From NCBI RefSeq assembly GCF_029223585.1, contig NZ_CP119424.1, positions 2,075,192-2,139,191 on the forward strand: a DNA stretch of 64,000 nucleotides, in the 5' to 3' direction. How positions within the stretch are numbered: position 1 is the stretch's first letter; each line of letters opens with the position of its first letter. The notes below the pieces were generated by a model. It was not told the DNA's origin. It was given only the letters and a program-made list of their open reading frames with translations, and did not search any database. Shown here in pieces: positions 34,709 to 42,095 of the stretch. A program made the translations under genes and the position numbers. The stretch comes from Photobacterium sp. DA100 (GTDB lineage: Bacteria > Pseudomonadota > Gammaproteobacteria > Enterobacterales > Vibrionaceae).

Positions 34709-35041
34709 TTACTGAAATGGAGAGAGAGCGATGATTTCTATTTCACTGACCGCTCGGATAGTTGGCTGTTGAGACATCCGTTTGAGATAAGCTGCCAGGT
34801 GGGAAAAGTGCAAAGGGGACTTTTTGATAGGCAGTGACCATTCGGCTAGCATGAACAGGAAGAAGTCGCAGGCCGAGAGGCTATCACCTAACAAGTAATC
34901 ATTGCCTGCCAATTGGTTATCGATGACAGCCAAGGCATCGGCGATGCGTTCATCCTGCGCGGCAACCACGTTGGGAATGGTGTAACAGAAAGTGCGGGGC
35001 GAGGCTGGCATTGTTGGGGTAGTAATACAGTTGGTACACAC
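34709..35041 (-). pseudogene. Glutathione S-transferase remnant (internal deletion and frameshift)
   Basis: The C-terminal half of a GST is clear from about 34715 to 34960 (ALAVIDNQLAGNDYLLGDSLSACDFFLFMLAEW, the helical-domain motif). The 5' end, read from a GTG at 35039 behind AGGAGAC, gives YQLYYYPNNASLAPHFLLHH, the typical first strand and helix of the thioredoxin-like N-domain, but in a different frame. The two pieces are joined with only a few codons between them, so roughly 60-80 residues are missing and the frame is broken. The formal 110-codon ORF starting MCTNC is an artefact of that junction. It lies just downstream of a lysE-like gene on the same strand. Confidence 0.75.
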
Positions 35042-35062
35042 ATGTCTCCTTGCTAGCGAGTA

Positions 35063-35674
35063 TTAGCCAAATTGCTCAAACAGTTCGCCAATCACTGGCA
35101 GTACAGAGGCTACCAATAAACCGGACATGGATAAATTGAACCACTTACGGTGTGCGGCATTGTTCAAATACCGTTTGAGCCATGAACCGAAATAGAGCCA
35201 GATCCCGACGCAAGGAAACGAGATAACCAAAAATGTGCCCGCCAGAGTCAGCGTCTGGGTACTGAACTCACCGCCCGATACGGTGAACGCGGCAATGGCC
35301 CCTGTCGCAACCACCCAGGCCTTGGCATTGACCCACTGGAACAAGGCGCCGTTGAGAAAAGTCAGCGGTTCGGATTGCTCTTTTGCCCCAAGGCTGCCCC
35401 TTGAACTTGAAATCAGCCATGCCAAATAGAGCAAATACAACACGCCAGAGATTTTGATGAGGGTGTGTAGGCGTGGGAAGAGTTCGAAGACCTGTCCGAA
35501 ACCCAAGCCGACCAGCAGCAACATGAAGGCAAAGCCGACGCATATTCCGCACAAGACAGGCAGGCTCTTCTTGATGCCAAAGTTAAGGCCTGAGGTCATC
35601 ACTAAAATGTTATTGGGGCCTGGCGTGGCTGACGATACCACCGCAAACAATATCAAGGAGTATAAATAGTCCAT
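35063..35674 (-). CDS. LysE/RhtB-family amino-acid exporter
   Basis: A 203-residue inner-membrane protein with about six hydrophobic segments. It starts MDYLYSLILFAVVSSATPGPNNILVMTSG; the SATPGPNN motif is diagnostic for LysE/RhtB exporters. GAGGAAATA before the ATG at 35674 fixes the start and excludes the extension to 35743. The family exports amino acids, homoserine lactones or similar compounds; the substrate here is unknown. It sits between the decayed GST gene and the SDR gene and has no evident link to alginate breakdown. Confidence 0.9.
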   Translation of the reverse strand: MDYLYSLILFAVVSSATPGPNNILVMTSGLNFGIKKSLPVLCGICVGFAFMLLLVGLGFGQVFELFPRLHTLIKISGVLYLLYLAWLISSSRGSLGAKEQSEPLTFLNGALFQWVNAKAWVVATGAIAAFTVSGGEFSTQTLTLAGTFLVISFPCVGIWLYFGSWLKRYLNNAAHRKWFNLSMSGLLVASVLPVIGELFEQFG

Positions 35675-35884
35675 TATTTCCTCGTGGTTGAAGGCTCGGG
35701 ATGCTTGCCGTACAGGTAAGCGGTGCTCGTGCCGAAGATCCATCTCGGCGAGCCTTTCAATATGAATAAAAGTGAATAAAAGGTAAAGCCAAACTGGACT
35801 ATAAGGGCCGTTTTTGCGGCCGGGACGAAAGTCATTACAAGATAAATGTCAGCGCCCCGTATCGGCCGAGGCGCTGTTCGGTAG

Positions 35885-36664
35885 TTAAATGCCTTCAAGT
35901 GCTTCCAGGGACTCTGGCAGGATCTGGCCGCCGTCGACCACGATAGTCTGTCCGGTAATGTAGCCCGCCTCATCGGAGGCAAAGAACAGCGCGGTATTGC
36001 CGATATCCTCGACATTGCCCAGGCGGTTGAGCGGAATAGAGGCGGCCATGGTATCGAGGTACTCCTGACCGAGATCCTGCAGGCCCTCGGTATAGATATT
36101 CCCCGGCATGACGGCATTGATGGTGATGCCTGAGCGGGCCAGCTCGATGGCTGCGGTTTTGACAAAGCCGAGCTGGCCGGCTTTCGAGGCTCCATAGTGA
36201 GACCAACCCGGGAAGCCGGTAATCGGACCGGTAATGGATGAGGTGACGATGATCCGCCCCTTGCCCTGCGCTTTCATTAACGGAGTAACCGCCTTAACGC
36301 TCAGGAATAGGCTCTTGAGATTGGTGTTCATCACCTGATCCCAGTTTTCTGGTTCCATATCGCTCAGGCGGGCTTGCGGGAAGATCCCGGCATTGGCACA
36401 CAACACATCAATACGGCCATATTTTTCCCTGACATGCTCTGCCATTTGCTGCATCTCCTGCCAGTTGCTGACGTCAGCCAAGATGTATTCGGCGTTCAGT
36501 CCCTGCGCATTTAGCTCTGAAATGGCTTGTTGCGCGGCTTCCTCACCACGGGCAACGATAACCACATTGGCCCCCTGGCGGGCAAACACGCGGGCAATAC
36601 CCTTGCCGATCCCCTTGCTTCCGCCTGTGACGATAACTGTTTGTCCTTTGATTGGGCTGAGCAT
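35885..36664 (-). CDS. SDR-family oxidoreductase; candidate DEH reductase of the alginate pathway
   Basis: A 259-residue classical short-chain dehydrogenase. It has the NAD(P) site TGGSKGIGKGIARVF, CANAGIF, the catalytic Ser in VTSSITG and YGASK (Tyr and Lys), and ends in YITGQTIVVDGGQ. The Arg in IVARGEE after the second strand would fit NADP(H). It resembles FabG/UcpA-like enzymes. The pathway needs a reductase turning DEH (4-deoxy-L-erythro-5-hexoseulose uronate) into KDG, and no other candidate lies in the window. Known DEH reductases of Sphingomonas and Flavobacterium are SDRs, whereas V. splendidus uses a hydroxyacid-dehydrogenase type. The role is therefore inference from position, next to the FadR-type regulator. 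Confidence 0.75.
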   Translation of the reverse strand: MLSPIKGQTVIVTGGSKGIGKGIARVFARQGANVVIVARGEEAAQQAISELNAQGLNAEYILADVSNWQEMQQMAEHVREKYGRIDVLCANAGIFPQARLSDMEPENWDQVMNTNLKSLFLSVKAVTPLMKAQGKGRIIVTSSITGPITGFPGWSHYGASKAGQLGFVKTAAIELARSGITINAVMPGNIYTEGLQDLGQEYLDTMAASIPLNRLGNVEDIGNTALFFASDEAGYITGQTIVVDGGQILPESLEALEGI

Positions 36665-36900
36665 GATGTACCTTCTCCTAAGATTTGCGATGTGTTATGG
36701 GGAGGTATAATAATGCGGTGTTGGTATAATTTTTTATGCTTGATTGTAAGAAATTTTATACATCTGCACCTGTCCCAAATTTATGTAATCCGGTCTGGTT
36801 GTTTTCACAGATTCGAGCGCTGTATGACGAGGCAATCGCAGTCACGTGAGGTAAGTGGGGCTGGTAATAAAGGCGCGAGATGGCAAAGGAAATGTTGCCC

Positions 36901-36941
36901 GTATATATCCAAGCGGCTTGGGGCGCCACTTGGATATATAC
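36901..36941. repeat. 13-bp inverted repeat between the SDR and FadR-type genes
   Basis: GTATATATCCAAG (36901-36913) and its exact complement (36929-36941) flank 15 bases. The ends resemble the TATACCCAAG ends of the MITE-like element at 46187, so it may be an internally deleted relative. It could also act as a weak terminator for the regulator gene. The remaining bases from 36665 to 36900 hold the SDR upstream region, with no clear operator. Confidence 0.6.
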
Positions 36942-36961
36942 CGTTGAAAACTATTAGCGAG

Positions 36962-37678
36962 TTAGGCCACTTCGCTTGGCAGGCGGTGTTTTTCTTCCTG
37001 GAGCAGGAACTGAGACGCTGCTCGGGCCTTGTCGGCATTGCCAGCCATGATCGCGTCATAGATAGCACGGTGTTCATTGATGCAGACACCACCGTCTTTG
37101 GATGAGTGGTGAATGAAGCTCATGAAGATGGTTGCCAACACATTACCGAACGGCAGGTAGAAGTCGTTACCGGTCGAGAAGAAAATCAAGCGGTGGAAAT
37201 GCATATCCACTTCTGCCCAGCGGGCTTGGTCGAAGTCGTCGGCAATCTCGCACATCTGCTGGAATGTCTCAGACAGCTCGATACGTTGCTCAGCGGTGGC
37301 ATGGCGGGCTGCTAGCGCGCAGGCTTCTGGCTCGATGGCTTTGCGTAGGCCGAGGAACTGGTGGTAGAAGACTTCGGCGTTTTGCAGGCCTTCCATCCAT
37401 TCCAGTAGTTGTGGATCGAGGAAGTTCCAATTCAGGCGGTCAACTACTTTGGTACCAATTTTAGGTTTTGACTCAAGCAGACCTTTCGAAGTCAGAAGCT
37501 TAACGGCTTCACGCAGTGCCGTACGGCTAATGCCGAATTGTTCACAAAGCGTCATTTCGCCAGGGATCACTTGTCCTTGCTCAAGCTGGCCAGAGAGAAT
37601 GCGACGGGCGATTTCGCGGGCGACCTGAACATGCAGGCTGCGTTTGGATCCCGCGATCGCGGTAAAACTAGAAGACAT
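36962..37678 (-). CDS. GntR-family (FadR subfamily) regulator, probable alginate regulator
   Basis: A 238-residue regulator. The winged helix-turn-helix at about 14-75 (LHVQVAREIARRILSGQLEQGQVIPGEMTLCEQFGISRTALREAVKLLTSKGLLESKPKIGTKV) is followed by an FCD all-helical effector domain (about 100-232) with metal or ligand His positions (DMHFHRLIF, NEHRAIYDAI). AAGGA six bases before the ATG at 37678 supports the start. Its place between the SDR and kdgM genes and the presence of FadR-type palindromes at island promoters make it the likely repressor, released by a pathway intermediate such as KDG or DEH. Its own upstream region has only a partial site (ATGTATGACTA, 37703-37713), so weak autoregulation is possible. 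Confidence 0.9.
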   Translation of the reverse strand: MSSSFTAIAGSKRSLHVQVAREIARRILSGQLEQGQVIPGEMTLCEQFGISRTALREAVKLLTSKGLLESKPKIGTKVVDRLNWNFLDPQLLEWMEGLQNAEVFYHQFLGLRKAIEPEACALAARHATAEQRIELSETFQQMCEIADDFDQARWAEVDMHFHRLIFFSTGNDFYLPFGNVLATIFMSFIHHSSKDGGVCINEHRAIYDAIMAGNADKARAASQFLLQEEKHRLPSEVA

Positions 37679-37772
37679 GTTAATCCTTGGTTCAATAACT
37701 ATATGTATGACTATATGACTACAGTATACTGGATTTAGACTGTTTGCCTGAGTAGTTTTGCGTATTTCAGGC

Positions 37773-37798
37773 AAAAAGCCGACTTTCGTCGGCCTTTT
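37773..37798 (-). terminator. Terminator of kdgM-like gene
   Basis: GCCGAC-TTTC-GTCGGC (37778-37793). On the minus strand T5 follows; A/T runs on both sides. Confidence 0.85.
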
Positions 37799-37873
37799 AT
37801 CGTAATAAACTTTGCCGCTAGGGGCAATTTTTAGCTCAAAAAACAGTTCATAAGCGGAAGCTGGAGCTGTTGA

Positions 37874-38554
37874 TCAGAAGCTGTAAGTAATGCCCACCCG
37901 GCTGCGTAGCTCACGGGTATCGCTGGCATCTTTGCGGTTGTAGTTCACGTCACCAAACTCTACGTAAGGGCTCCATGCCCCCGGACGGTAACGGATACTG
38001 ATGTTGTTTTCGTAGTTGGTGTCTTTACCATCGTACAAGTCGTAACCCTCGGCCTTGTAGTAGTTCATCTCTAGTCCAAACTGCCATTGGTCGATACGGT
38101 AGCCAACATTACCCGTTACCCGATGTCGCTTATCGGTGCTGTTGCCGTTGCTATAGGTTTTGAAGTCGTGGCGGTAGCGGCCGCTCAGCGTTAGGCCCTC
38201 AACATTATCGAAGGCATAAGTCAGTCGAAGCTGGGGCTTATAGGTCATGCCGCTGCTGCGGCCTTCAATTGGCATACCCGGCTGCAGGGTCCAGTTGCCG
38301 TTACGGAAGCGGTATCCCCAGTCGAATTCCCAGCCATTGTTTTGTAAGTCTTCCATAAACTTACCATCTGCACCTTTAAATTTCAGTTCACCACTGAAAT
38401 AGAGGTTACCGATGCTTTCGTTAATTTTGACACGGCTTGAGTGCTGTTCTGACTTGCCTCTGTATTCGTGGCGGAAGTCGATAGAAGCCGCGCTGACCTG
38501 GCCTGCAACTAAGGCTGAGCCAATAAGTAGCATCAGGGAAGAGTGTTTGAACAT
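37874..38554 (-). CDS. kdgM: KdgM-family oligouronate-specific outer-membrane porin
   Basis: A 226-residue small beta-barrel with a signal peptide cut after GQVSA (about 22). The mature start ASIDFRHEYRGKSEQHSSRVKI, with basic strands, and the end VGITYSF with terminal Phe are typical of KdgM, a monomeric 12-stranded channel lined by Arg and Lys that passes acidic oligosaccharides. In alginate degraders it admits oligo-alginate. It is divergent from symporter 2, with a 436-base control region holding a degenerate FadR-type site and CRP-like sites. It has its own terminator, so it is monocistronic. Confidence 0.92.
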   Translation of the reverse strand: MFKHSSLMLLIGSALVAGQVSAASIDFRHEYRGKSEQHSSRVKINESIGNLYFSGELKFKGADGKFMEDLQNNGWEFDWGYRFRNGNWTLQPGMPIEGRSSGMTYKPQLRLTYAFDNVEGLTLSGRYRHDFKTYSNGNSTDKRHRVTGNVGYRIDQWQFGLEMNYYKAEGYDLYDGKDTNYENNISIRYRPGAWSPYVEFGDVNYNRKDASDTRELRSRVGITYSF

Positions 38555-38589
38555 AGTGTTTATTCCTGAATTGTAGAGCGTTATCGAAA

Positions 38590-38600
38590 AAGTAATACAA
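38590..38600. promoter_or_regulatory. Degenerate FadR-type operator at kdgM
   Basis: AAGTAATACAA matches TTGTAATACAA at 9 of 11 positions and keeps the GTnnnAC core, 35 bases before the kdgM ATG. Confidence 0.5.
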
Positions 38601-38922
38601 TAGTATTGTTTGTATTTTTGTCGTCAATGAAGGGTTGGAGATATTTGTGATCATGATCTTGGGTGATTTTGATCACGGTTTTTGTTTTTATCTATATAAT
38701 TCAGCGTCTTGTTTTGTTTTGTGGTGTGGTTTTTATATTGTTCATAAATTTATTAAACGTGAAACTGATCATAAAAAGTATGATTTTTGTGTTTTTTAAA
38801 TAATTTTTTTTCGCCTTTGTTTACTTGTATTGTGGTTTTATTGCCATGATTTATAAGGGTTATTTTATTTGTGTTATTTTTTATTGGTAATTCTTCGTGA
38901 TCAATATCGCGATTAATGAATA

Positions 38923-38933
38923 TTGTAGTACAA
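38923..38933. promoter_or_regulatory. TTGTANTACAA operator at symporter 2
   Basis: TTGTAGTACAA two bases before the -10 of symporter 2 and 12 bases after a CRP-like site. This is the same arrangement as at symporter 1. Confidence 0.7.
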
Positions 38934-38990
38934 GATATGATGCGGAGTTTTTATAGTATTAGCAAATTAATACACAAAAGGACTTTTACG

Positions 38991-40772
38991 ATGGATCTCA
39001 ATACCATGATCGTCGGCATCTACTTCCTGTTTCTGATTGCAATTGGATGGATGTTCCGGACATTTACCAATACCACCAGTGATTATTTCCGGGGAGGAGG
39101 CAGCATGCTGTGGTGGATGGTGGGCGCTTCGGCCTTCATGACCCAGTTCAGCGCTTGGACGTTTACCGGTGCGGCCGGTAAAGCCTATGATGACGGTTTC
39201 GCGGTTGCGATTATTTTCCTGGCCAATGCCTTCGGCTACCTGATGAATTACCTGTATTTCGCACCGAAGTTTCGTCAAATGCGCGTAGTAACAGTGATCG
39301 AAGCGATTCGCCTGCGTTTTGGTAAGCACAATGAGCAGGTGTTTACCTGGTCAGGCATGCCTAACAGTGTGATCACCGCGGGTATCTGGCTGAATGGTCT
39401 GGCAATTATCGCATCGGGCATTTTCGGTTTCGATATGACCATGACCATTATCCTGACTGGCCTGGTTGTACTGGTGATGTCGGTAACCGGCGGTTCATGG
39501 GCGGTTATTGCTTCTGACTTCATGCAGATGGTGATCATCATGGCGGTAACGGTGACCTGTACTATCGTTGCGGTTATCCAGGGCGGCGGTGTTGGCGAGA
39601 TCGTCAGCAATTTCCCACTGGAAGAAGGTGCTTCTTTCGTATCGGGTAACAACCTTAACTACCTAAGCATCTTTGGGATCTGGGCATTTTTCCTTTTCTT
39701 CAAGCAGTTCAGTATCACCAACAACATGCTGAACTCATACCGTTACCTGGCGGCCAAAGACTCTAAGAACGCGAAGAAAGCCGCATTGCTTGCATGTATC
39801 CTGATGACCATGGGCCCATTAATCTGGTTCATGCCTTCTTGGTTCATCGCTGGTCAGGGTGTTGATCTTATGGCGCAATACCCAGAAGCAGGCTCTAAAG
39901 CCGGTGACTTTGCTTACCTGTACTTCGTACAAGAATACATGCCAGCGGGTATGGTGGGACTGCTGATCTCTGCGATGTTTGCCGCGACCATGTCTTCGAT
40001 GGACTCGGGCCTGAACCGTAACTCAGGGATTTTCGTTAAGAACTTCTACCAGCCAATCCTTCGCCCTAACGCGCCTGAAAAAGAGCTGGTGGTGGTCTCT
40101 AAGCTAACCTCCACGGTCTTTGGCATCGCGATCATCCTGGTTGCCCTGTTTATTAACTCGCTGAAAGGCCTGAGCCTGTTTGACACCATGATGTATGTCG
40201 GTGCGTTGATTGGCTTCCCGATGACCATCCCTGCCTTCTGTGGCTTCTTTATTAAGAAAACACCGGACTGGGCTGGCTGGGGTACGCTGGTTGTCGGTGG
40301 TATCGTGTCTTACTTCGTTGGCTTCGTTATCACGGCCGACATGGTTCAGAACTGGTTCGACCTTGAGCCGCTGACTGGCCGTGAATGGTCTGACTTGAAA
40401 GTGGCTATCGGCCTGATCGGTCACCTGATTTTCACCGCCGGTTTCTTCATCCTATCAACGGTGTTCTACAAACCGCTATCGGATGAGCGCCAGAAAGACG
40501 TTGACCGTTTCTTCAATAACCTGGCAACACCGTTGGTCTCAGAATCTACCGAGCAGAAGCAATTGGATAACAAGCAGCGTCGTATGCTTGGCTCGCTGAT
40601 CGCAGTCGCTGGTGTGGGAGTGATGGCGATGTTTGTGCTGCCTAACCCATTCTGGGGCCGAATGATCTTCGTGCTGTGCGGGGCAATTGTCCTGGGTGTT
40701 GGCTTGCTGCTGGTGAAGGCGGTGGATAGCAGCGTTGAAAACAATGCCGAGTTGGCAACCGAACAAGACTAG
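38991..40772 (+). CDS. Sodium:solute symporter for alginate-derived uronates, copy 2
   Basis: A 593-residue SSS-family transporter, paralogue of the protein at 27643-29409, with the same order of membrane segments and the same soluble C-terminal stretch (TPLVSESTEQKQLDNKQRRMLGSLIAVAG). The ATG at 38991 follows AAAAGGA; the frame upstream to 38916 is promoter and operator sequence. It is the first gene of a plus-strand operon with the PF05426-type lyase (9 bases on) and the PL6 lyase, so this copy is linked to polymer attack, while copy 1 is linked to intracellular catabolism. Which oligomer each copy prefers cannot be read from sequence. Confidence 0.92.
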   Translation: MDLNTMIVGIYFLFLIAIGWMFRTFTNTTSDYFRGGGSMLWWMVGASAFMTQFSAWTFTGAAGKAYDDGFAVAIIFLANAFGYLMNYLYFAPKFRQMRVVTVIEAIRLRFGKHNEQVFTWSGMPNSVITAGIWLNGLAIIASGIFGFDMTMTIILTGLVVLVMSVTGGSWAVIASDFMQMVIIMAVTVTCTIVAVIQGGGVGEIVSNFPLEEGASFVSGNNLNYLSIFGIWAFFLFFKQFSITNNMLNSYRYLAAKDSKNAKKAALLACILMTMGPLIWFMPSWFIAGQGVDLMAQYPEAGSKAGDFAYLYFVQEYMPAGMVGLLISAMFAATMSSMDSGLNRNSGIFVKNFYQPILRPNAPEKELVVVSKLTSTVFGIAIILVALFINSLKGLSLFDTMMYVGALIGFPMTIPAFCGFFIKKTPDWAGWGTLVVGGIVSYFVGFVITADMVQNWFDLEPLTGREWSDLKVAIGLIGHLIFTAGFFILSTVFYKPLSDERQKDVDRFFNNLATPLVSESTEQKQLDNKQRRMLGSLIAVAGVGVMAMFVLPNPFWGRMIFVLCGAIVLGVGLLLVKAVDSSVENNAELATEQD

Positions 40773-40781
40773 GGAGCGAAT

Positions 40782-42038
40782 ATGTTGAAACGTACACTAA
40801 CTTCATTGGCCATAGCCGGCGCCTTGTTTGCCGCTCCAGTGTTTGCCCTAGACGGTACGCCAAGCACGGTATTTTTCGATGCCGATCTGATTGCTGAAAG
40901 CAAGGCGCGTATTCACAACGATACGGCAACAAAGGAGGCCCAGGCGAGTTACCAGCGCCTGCTGGACGAAGCGGAAGCTGCGATGAAAGTGGGTTTGCTG
41001 TCGGTGACCGACAAGACCCTGATGCCACCAAGCGGTGACAAGCATGATTACTTCTCTATCAGCCCATACTGGTGGCCGAACCAAAAGACAGAAGATGGCT
41101 TGCCATGGGTCCGCCAGGACGGTAACACCAACCCGGACTCGAAGACCGATGCGACAGACTCTGTCCGTATCGGCCTGTTCACCCGCTCGGTGCGCGCTCT
41201 TGGTGTGGCGTACTACTTCTCCGGTGAGGAAAAGTACGCCGAGCAGGCTGCAGAGATGCTTCGCCATTGGTTCATCAACCCTGAAACGCGGATGAACCCG
41301 AACATGCGCTACGCCCAGGCCGTGCCGGGCGTCGATGACCAGCGCCGAAGCGGCATGATTGACTCGCGCAGTTTCTCGGATCGCCTGGTTGATGCATTGG
41401 CACTGATTGAACTGTCGGAGCACTGGACCGAGCAGGACGATACCGCCATGCGCGCCTGGCTGGGTGACTTCCTTGACTGGTTGATCACCTCCGAGCAGGG
41501 CACCGCCGAGCACTTTGCCCCGAATAACCACGGGACTTGGATGCAGGCCCAAATTGCCGGTATCGCTTACTACCTTGGCCGTGAAGATATCGCCAAGATG
41601 GCTGTGGCCCAGACCAAGTGGCGGATCCGCGAACAGCTAGATAGCAAGGGCACACAGCCAGAAGAGCTGGCACGTACCCGTGGCTACCACTATAGCTACT
41701 TCAACCTGGATGCCATGGCCTATTTGGCACAGCTTGGCGACAAGTTGGGGGTGGATATCTGGAACCATGAATACCGCGGTCGCAGCATGAAGTCGGCGAT
41801 AGATTACGTGGCGCAGTACCAGCGTCTCGAAGACTGGCCGCACCCTGACAACGATGTGAAGAAGGGCCGCTTCCAGACCTACCGCATGCTGACGGTCTAC
41901 CGCAAGGCTGATTTGGCCTGGGGCACCGACTACTACGATCAGGTCATCGACAAGATCGGCTTTGGCAATGCCGAGCTGAATAACCTGTCACAGGTTTGGG
42001 CCGAGCGGGACGCGTACCTGCTGTATCCAAAACTGTAA
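40782..42038 (+). CDS. Secreted polysaccharide lyase, alginate-lyase domain PF05426 (PL5- or PL38-like)
   Basis: A 418-residue exported protein with a signal peptide cut after APVFA (about 22). The alpha/alpha-barrel shows ISPYWWPN near residue 90, FAPNNHGTWMQAQ (Asn248-Asn249-His250, the catalytic Asn-His pair of the fold) and RTRGYHYSYFNLDAM (Arg300, Tyr302-306), comparable to the Arg and Tyr of A1-III and AlgL. Overall it looks more like the PL38-type branch (ISPYWWP signature) than Pseudomonas AlgL, so glucuronan or mannuronate-rich alginate are both possible substrates. It is periplasmic or secreted. It lies between symporter 2 and PL6 in one operon; a GC-rich hairpin separates it from PL6. 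Confidence 0.8.
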   Translation: MLKRTLTSLAIAGALFAAPVFALDGTPSTVFFDADLIAESKARIHNDTATKEAQASYQRLLDEAEAAMKVGLLSVTDKTLMPPSGDKHDYFSISPYWWPNQKTEDGLPWVRQDGNTNPDSKTDATDSVRIGLFTRSVRALGVAYYFSGEEKYAEQAAEMLRHWFINPETRMNPNMRYAQAVPGVDDQRRSGMIDSRSFSDRLVDALALIELSEHWTEQDDTAMRAWLGDFLDWLITSEQGTAEHFAPNNHGTWMQAQIAGIAYYLGREDIAKMAVAQTKWRIREQLDSKGTQPEELARTRGYHYSYFNLDAMAYLAQLGDKLGVDIWNHEYRGRSMKSAIDYVAQYQRLEDWPHPDNDVKKGRFQTYRMLTVYRKADLAWGTDYYDQVIDKIGFGNAELNNLSQVWAERDAYLLYPKL

Positions 42039-42056
42039 ACCCTCTCCGTGAAACAC

Positions 42057-42080
42057 CCGGGCGGCAATTACGCCGCCCGG
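42057..42080 (+). other. Intercistronic GC-rich hairpin between the two secreted lyases
   Basis: CCGGGCGGC-AATTAC-GCCGCCCGG, a perfect 9-bp stem without a following T run. It is likely an mRNA stability or processing element rather than a terminator. Confidence 0.7.
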
Positions 42081-42095
42081 CACAAGGAAAACACC

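Larger units (their letters stand above)
38555..38990. promoter_or_regulatory. Divergent control region between kdgM and symporter 2
   Basis: Very AT-rich. Toward kdgM: degenerate operator AAGTAATACAA (38590-38600), CRP-like TGTGA-N6-TCTTG (38646-38661) and GTGA-N6-TCAC (38663-38676). Toward symporter 2: CRP-like GTGA-N6-TCGC (38897-38910), operator TTGTAGTACAA (38923-38933) and -10 TATGAT (38936-38941), with 49 bases to the ATG. The middle shows only poly-T-rich sequence. Confidence 0.6.

Noticed and set aside
34413..34715. 100-codon ORF across sRNA copy 2
   Set aside because: It runs through the promoter, the duplicated RNA and its terminator, and its N-terminus lies in unrelated sequence; a chance frame.
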